Notes under the pieces: generated by a model
What the model saw: only the letters and a program-made list of their open reading frames with translations
The model's database searches: none
What the model was told of the DNA's origin: nothing
Translations under genes and position numbers: made by a program
Shown here: one piece after another, positions 21,579-25,666 of the stretch
How positions within the stretch are numbered: position 1 is the stretch's first letter
Layout of the letters: each line of letters starts with the position of its first letter
Origin: a virus
Strand: one strand, 5' to 3'
Virus record (IMG/VR): IMGVR_UViG_3300032285_000710
Span: 1-25,666 of that record
Length of the DNA: 25,666 bases

Positions 21579-21607
21579 TATACAGTCACCGGCTTTATGT
21601 TTACAAT
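21579..21607 (+). promoter_or_regulatory. Candidate promoter for the terminase operon
   Basis: TATACA (21579-21584) and TACAAT (21602-21607) are 17 bases apart, matching four and five of six consensus positions. Predicted start is near 21614, giving a 23-base leader that includes the GGAG of terS. Late phage genes may instead need phage factors, so this is only moderate support. Confidence 0.4.
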
Positions 21608-21636
21608 CCGCACACGTGCAACCGCATGGAGACGCT

Positions 21637-22065
21637 ATGTTCTATTCAATACCATTCACACCGCGCAAGGTGCAAGCGACAGAGTCGCGCTTGAAAGCGG
21701 TGTACGACGCCGCCAAACTTGGCCTTAAAGGCGACTCACTGGCTTTGGCCGCCGGCATGCTGCCCACAGAATACCGACAACTCACGCAACTTGACCCCGT
21801 CGTTGAGATGGCCGCGCAAAAAGGCAAAGCAGACGCTGAAATAGAGATGGCCAAAGTTCTTAGAACCGCAGCCCTAGACGGCGACGCTAAGATGGCGCTA
21901 GAGATATTGAAGCACCAACACGGCTGGGTGGCCAAGCAGGCCATATCTGTCGAGGTGGATCAACGCATATCCATCACAGGCGCGCTGGCCGAGGCGGCTA
22001 AGAGGCTAGATGTGATCGACGTACAGGCCAAGGAGCAAGATGCAATCGACCGTATACAGCGCTGA
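21637..22065 (+). CDS. terS: Terminase small subunit
   Basis: A 142-residue protein. The ATG at 21637 is chosen because GGAG lies five bases before it; an in-frame GTG at 21616 is less likely. The N-terminal helix-turn-helix-like part (DAAKLGLKGDSLALAAGMLP) would bind the packaging site. The centre (AAQKGKADAEIEMAKVLRTA, then GDAKMALEILKHQHGW) is the helical oligomerisation region seen in phage small terminases. Directly upstream of, and overlapping, the large subunit. The iteron array immediately upstream is a possible DNA target for it. Confidence 0.8.
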   Translation: MFYSIPFTPRKVQATESRLKAVYDAAKLGLKGDSLALAAGMLPTEYRQLTQLDPVVEMAAQKGKADAEIEMAKVLRTAALDGDAKMALEILKHQHGWVAKQAISVEVDQRISITGALAEAAKRLDVIDVQAKEQDAIDRIQR

Positions 22066-23566
22066 AGACGAACAGGAACTCATGGCGCGCCTATGGGCGC
22101 CCGCCATCAAGGACAACCCACTGGCGTTCGTCATGTTTGCGTTTCCTTGGGGGCAGGCGGGCACGCCATTGGAACATTTTACTGGCCCACGCAAATGGCA
22201 GCGTGAGGTACTCACTCAAATAGCAGACCATATTAAGCAGAACAACGGCCAAGTCGACTACAACACCCTACGCCACGCCGTCTCATCGGGCCGTGGTATT
22301 GGTAAGTCGGCCTTAGTGTCATGGATCACTATCTGGATGTTGACCACGCGGATTGGTTCGACGACCATCATCTCGGCTAACTCAGAATCCCAACTCAGAA
22401 GTGTCACTTGGGCCGAGATAACCAAGTGGCTGGCCATGGCGCTTAACAGCCACTGGTTTGAAGTCTCAGCCACCCGTTTGATGCCGGCTAAATGGCTTAC
22501 GGAACTGGTTGAGCGTGATCTTAAGAAAGGCACGCGCTACTGGGGCGTGGAAGGGCGGCTGTGGTCAGCGGAGAATCCCGATGCGTACGCAGGTGTACAC
22601 AACTTCGACGGCGTGCTGGTCGTGTTTGACGAGGCGTCAGGTATTGACGACAGCATCTGGGCGGTCACGTCTGGATTCTTTACTGAGAACACACCCAACC
22701 GCTTCTGGATGGCGTTCTCTAACCCACGGCGCAACACGGGGTATTTCTACGAGGCGTTTAATAGTAAGCGGGAGTTTTGGTCGACCAAAGTGGTGGACGC
22801 CCGCACGGTCGAAGGCACGGACAAGCAGGTGTACCAGCAGATTATCGACGAGTACGGCCCCGACTCAGCGCAGGCCCACGTCGAGGTGTACGGTCAGTTC
22901 CCGTCCGAGGGTGACGATCAGTTCATCTCGGCTCTATTAGTAGACGACGCGATGAAGCGCCCAGCGTACAAAGACGCCTCAGCACCGATTGTGATTGGTG
23001 TTGACCCCGCACGGTTTGGTGCGGATGCTACGGTCATTGCCGTGCGACAAGGACGGGATATTGTCTCAATCAGGCGCCACCGAGGCGATGACACCATGAC
23101 GGTGGTCGGGCATGTGATCGACGTGATAGAGGAATACAAGCCAACGCTGGTCGTGATCGACGAAGGTGGCTTAGGAGCCGGTATTGTCGACCGTTTGAAA
23201 GAGCAGCGCTACAAGGTCAAGGGCATCAATTTTGGCAGTAAGTCTAAGAATCCCATCATGTATGGTAATAAAAGGGCTGAAATGTGGGGCGCTATGAAAG
23301 ATTGGCTCAAAGGGGCGTCGATTCCGCTTGACAGATTTCTTAAAACTGATCTAATTTCGCCTATGATGAAGCCCGACTCTAAGGGTACAATCTTTTTAGA
23401 GTCGAAAAAGGACATGAAAGCACGGGGACTGGCCTCGCCTGACGCAGCAGATGCGATTTGCGTCACGTTTGCCTACCCCGTGGCCCACCGTGAGGCGCGT
23501 GAACCCACGCAGCGCCGCATGTATTCAGATCGAAGCGTGGTTGCAACTTCTTGGATGGGATCGTGA
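22040..23566 (+). CDS. terL: Terminase large subunit
   Basis: A 508-residue packaging motor; AAGGAG precedes the ATG. ATPase: Walker A SGRGIGKSA (residues 83-91), Walker B VLVVFDEAS with Asp-Glu at 197-198 and a coupling-type motif SNPRRNTG at about 227-234. Nuclease: GVDPARFGADATVIAVR with Asp322, VVIDEGGLG with Asp374 and SPDAADAICVTFAY with Asp468/Asp471, the three acidic positions of the RNase H-like fold. It cuts concatemers and pumps DNA into the procapsid through the portal. Length and motifs are complete. The stop shares a base with the next start. Confidence 0.95.
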   Translation: MQSTVYSAEDEQELMARLWAPAIKDNPLAFVMFAFPWGQAGTPLEHFTGPRKWQREVLTQIADHIKQNNGQVDYNTLRHAVSSGRGIGKSALVSWITIWMLTTRIGSTTIISANSESQLRSVTWAEITKWLAMALNSHWFEVSATRLMPAKWLTELVERDLKKGTRYWGVEGRLWSAENPDAYAGVHNFDGVLVVFDEASGIDDSIWAVTSGFFTENTPNRFWMAFSNPRRNTGYFYEAFNSKREFWSTKVVDARTVEGTDKQVYQQIIDEYGPDSAQAHVEVYGQFPSEGDDQFISALLVDDAMKRPAYKDASAPIVIGVDPARFGADATVIAVRQGRDIVSIRRHRGDDTMTVVGHVIDVIEEYKPTLVVIDEGGLGAGIVDRLKEQRYKVKGINFGSKSKNPIMYGNKRAEMWGAMKDWLKGASIPLDRFLKTDLISPMMKPDSKGTIFLESKKDMKARGLASPDAADAICVTFAYPVAHREAREPTQRRMYSDRSVVATSWMGS

Positions 23567-23718
23567 TGGCTACCAAACCCGGACTTTACGCAAATATTCA
23601 TGCAAAACAGGCTCGGATAGCCGCTGGCAGCAAAGAAAAAATGCGCCAGCCCGGCCAAAAAGGCGCGCCGACTGCCAAGGCGTTTAAAGAGTCTGCTAAA
23701 ACTGCAAGGAAAAAATAA
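23566..23718 (+). CDS. Small basic phage protein between terminase and portal
   Basis: A 50-residue protein too short for most gene callers: [20 protein letters not shown], then [20 protein letters not shown]. It overlaps the terminase stop by one base and the next start by one base. The sequence G.YANI.AK..RI.AGS.EKMR.PG.KGAPT is a pattern I have seen in several phages at this position. Lys-rich; possibly DNA-associated. Function unknown. Confidence 0.75.
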   Translation: MATKPGLYANIHAKQARIAAGSKEKMRQPGQKGAPTAKAFKESAKTARKK

Positions 23719-23852
23719 TGCCACTCGTCAAATCAAAGTCACCCGAAGCCTTCCGCAAAAACGTCGCCGCTGAAGTCAAGGCCGGCAAGCCGGTCAAACA
23801 AGCAGTTGCAATTGCCTACAGTGTCAAGCGCGCAGCGCCAAAGAAGAAATAA
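23718..23852 (+). CDS. Small basic phage protein upstream of the portal
   Basis: A 44-residue protein: [20 protein letters not shown], then [20 protein letters not shown]. This motif (AGKP.KQAVAIA) recurs in many phages just ahead of the portal and is Lys-rich with a likely helix. It is one base overlapped by its predecessor. Unknown function. Confidence 0.8.
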   Translation: MPLVKSKSPEAFRKNVAAEVKAGKPVKQAVAIAYSVKRAAPKKK

Positions 23853-23853
23853 G

Positions 23854-25666
23854 ATGGCAGCAGATCCAACAGGCATGGTCGCCGCCGCTAATGTAGCGGC
23901 TGGTGGCAAACCACCAAAGAGTGACTCTGACATACTGACCGTCGCACGGGCACGTTTGGACATGGCTGTGAGTGCCTTAGCGGAAAGCAGAGAGGACGAA
24001 ATTGACGATCTGCGCTTCTATGCTGGCTCGCCTGACAATCATTGGCAGTGGCCTGCTGACGTATTGGCCACGCGAGGCGCGGTGCAGGGTCAAACGATCA
24101 ACGCACGCCCAACATTAACAATCAACAAACTTCCGCAACACGTTCGTCAAGTGACGAATGACATGCGTCAAAACCGCCCCGGCGCCAAGGTCATCCCCGT
24201 AGACGACAACGCGGACGTGCAGGTGGCTGAGATTTTCAACGGCATGATTCGCCACATTGAATACATGTCAGACGCAGATGTAGCGTATGACACAGCGTGT
24301 GAAAATCAGGTAGCGTATGGCGAAGGTTACATCACGCTGATGACAGAGTATTGCGACCCCAACACGTTTGACCAAGACATTAAAATTGGCCGTGTTCGTA
24401 ACTCGTTCAGCGTCTACATGGATCCTTTGATCCAAGACCCAACGGGTGCGGACGCTAAATATTGCTTTATCACTGAAGATTTGACCAAGGCAGAGTACGA
24501 GCGCCAGTACCCAGACGCTGCGCCTATCTCTACCTTGCAGTCGCTTGGTGTTGGCGATCAGTCGATCAGCAACTGGCTTAATGAAGACACTGTACGCATT
24601 GCCAGTTACTACTACATCGACTACGAAAAAGCCAAACTGAATATGTACCCCGGCGGGCAGACGGCATTCCAAAACACCCCCGAAGACAAACAACTCAAAG
24701 CGTTTTACGGTGAACCCAAGCGCACACGCGAGTCGGTCAACCCCAAGGTCAAGTATTGCAAGATCAACGGGTATGAGATTTTGGAACAAAACGACTGGGC
24801 GGGAAAGTGGATCCCCGTCATTCGCGTGGTGGGTAACGAATTTGAGGTTGACGGCCGTCTTTATGTCAGCGGTTTGGTTAGAAACGCCAAAGATGCCCAG
24901 CGTATGTACAACTATTGGGTGTCACAAGAGGCTGAAATGCTTGCTTTGGCGCCTAAAGCACCGTTTATTGGTTACGGCGGCCAGTTTGAAGGCTACGAAG
25001 ACAAGTGGAAGACGGCTAATACCAACAATTGGCCTTATTTAGAGGTCAATCCAGACGTCACAGACGGCCAAGGCGCGGTCTTGCCACTACCCCAGCGCGC
25101 GCAGCCGCCAATGGCTTCCAGCGGTCTATTACAGGCCAAAGCAGGCGCATCTGAGGATATTAAGGCCACAACGGGTCAATATGACGCTTCTCTTGGTCTG
25201 GGCGGTAACGAACGCTCAGGAAAAGCCATCCTTGCACGCCAACGCGAGGGTGATGTAGGTACGTACCACTACGGTGACAACCTGACTCGTGCTGTAAGGC
25301 ATGTGGCAAGGCAACTCGTGGATCTGATTCCTAAGATTTACGACACACAACGTATCGCCCGCATCATTGGTGAAGACGGCGAGACGAAGATGGTCAAGAT
25401 CAACCCAGAGCAACAGGAACCCGTCAAGCAAATTGTCAACGATCAAGGCATTGTCATTGAGAAAATCTACAATCCCGGCGTCGGCAAGTATGACGTGGTG
25501 GCCACCACTGGCCCCGGCTACGCAACCAAGCGCCAAGAAGCACTGGAAGCCATGGCTCAACTGCTTCAGGGTAATCCCCAACTGTGGTCTGTCGCGGGTG
25601 ACTTGTTTGTGAAGAACATGGACTGGCCGGGCGCTCAGGAAATGAGCAAACGCTTTGCCAAGACCA
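23854..25666 (+). CDS. Portal protein, P22-like, 3' partial
   Basis: 604 residues are visible before the window ends, starting at ATG 23854 one base after the previous stop. P22-portal-type features: EDEIDDLRFYAGSPDNHWQW near residue 50, NKLPQHVRQVTNDMRQNRPG about residue 90-110, and a later ASEDIKATTGQYDASLGLGG with NERSGKAILARQREGD. That block, and DNLTRAVRHVARQLVDLIPK after it, are typical of the family's stem-to-wing region. The portal forms a dodecameric ring at one capsid vertex, the docking site for terminase and for the tail. Usual length is about 700 residues, so roughly 100 are beyond the edge. Confidence 0.93.
   Translation, partial: MAADPTGMVAAANVAAGGKPPKSDSDILTVARARLDMAVSALAESREDEIDDLRFYAGSPDNHWQWPADVLATRGAVQGQTINARPTLTINKLPQHVRQVTNDMRQNRPGAKVIPVDDNADVQVAEIFNGMIRHIEYMSDADVAYDTACENQVAYGEGYITLMTEYCDPNTFDQDIKIGRVRNSFSVYMDPLIQDPTGADAKYCFITEDLTKAEYERQYPDAAPISTLQSLGVGDQSISNWLNEDTVRIASYYYIDYEKAKLNMYPGGQTAFQNTPEDKQLKAFYGEPKRTRESVNPKVKYCKINGYEILEQNDWAGKWIPVIRVVGNEFEVDGRLYVSGLVRNAKDAQRMYNYWVSQEAEMLALAPKAPFIGYGGQFEGYEDKWKTANTNNWPYLEVNPDVTDGQGAVLPLPQRAQPPMASSGLLQAKAGASEDIKATTGQYDASLGLGGNERSGKAILARQREGDVGTYHYGDNLTRAVRHVARQLVDLIPKIYDTQRIARIIGEDGETKMVKINPEQQEPVKQIVNDQGIVIEKIYNPGVGKYDVVATTGPGYATKRQEALEAMAQLLQGNPQLWSVAGDLFVKNMDWPGAQEMSKRFAKT

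Larger units (their letters stand above)
20962..21636. other. Intergenic control region between divergent operons
   Basis: A 675-base stretch without a credible gene. From left to right it holds the minus-operon leader and promoter (to 21042), iteron clusters from 21086 to 21472 with an AT-rich block (21199-21246), GC-rich palindromes (about 21400-21430), a G-rich plus strand (21512-21540), an AT-rich run (21561-21584) and a candidate plus promoter just before terS. The reading frames found here (such as one on the minus strand at 21338-21613) are products of the repeats. Confidence 0.85.

Noticed and set aside
21338-21613. A 91-residue minus-strand reading frame with LGHLGHLGH-like repeats
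   Set aside because: The repeats arise only from translating the 9-bp iterons, and no credible Shine-Dalgarno or known protein supports it.
24268-24789. A 173-residue minus-strand frame near the right end
   Set aside because: It lies within the portal gene, whose frame is open from 23854 to the window end and has clear P22-portal features.

Overview
The window is a contiguous piece of a tailed double-stranded DNA phage genome, open at both ends. It enters inside a tail-fibre gene and leaves inside a portal gene. The portal resembles the P22 type. Three ejection-type proteins sit in the same order, and at roughly the same first two sizes, as gp7-gp20-gp16 of P22. Both facts point to a short-tailed (podovirus-like) particle. 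Several small proteins resemble families I associate with phages of Burkholderiales and related freshwater betaproteobacteria; this host guess is inference. No integrase, excisionase, repressor, tRNA gene or CRISPR array was seen, so nothing here argues for lysogeny.

Layout. (1) 1-8980, plus strand, late block: tail fibre with an S74 chaperone domain, a small cupin, three virion/ejection proteins, then a lysis cassette of short membrane or secreted proteins, a holin-like protein and a GH24 endolysin. (2) 8966-12222, minus strand: eight short unnamed genes behind an SNF2-type helicase and a VRR-NUC nuclease, almost all joined by ATGA overlaps. It converges on the endolysin, and the two 3' ends overlap. 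(3) 12292-18525, plus strand, replication block: a small conserved phage protein, a PD-(D/E)XK nuclease with a four-cysteine (Fe-S type) signature, a possible ssDNA-binding protein, family A DNA polymerase, and a primase-helicase. (4) 18558-20961, minus strand: nine small genes, mostly of unknown function, with a good sigma70-type promoter at the upstream end and a strong intrinsic terminator at 18524-18552. (5) 20962-21636: a 675-bp control region between divergent operons, with 14 copies of a 9-bp unit (TTGGGTCAT or its complement) in direct and inverted clusters around AT-rich DNA. (6) 21637 to the end, plus strand, packaging and head: small and large terminase, two short basic proteins, and the portal.

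How it fits together. The nuclease, possible SSB, polymerase and primase-helicase would form the phage's own replication and recombination set. The iteron region is the best candidate for its origin, a terminase recognition site, or a shared operator; sequence alone does not separate these. The terminase and portal package the DNA, the fibre and ejection proteins deliver it, and the lysis cassette releases progeny. The least expected features are the iteron region, the structured leader ahead of the polymerase, the cupin next to the fibre, and the tiny membrane peptides at both ends of the second minus operon.
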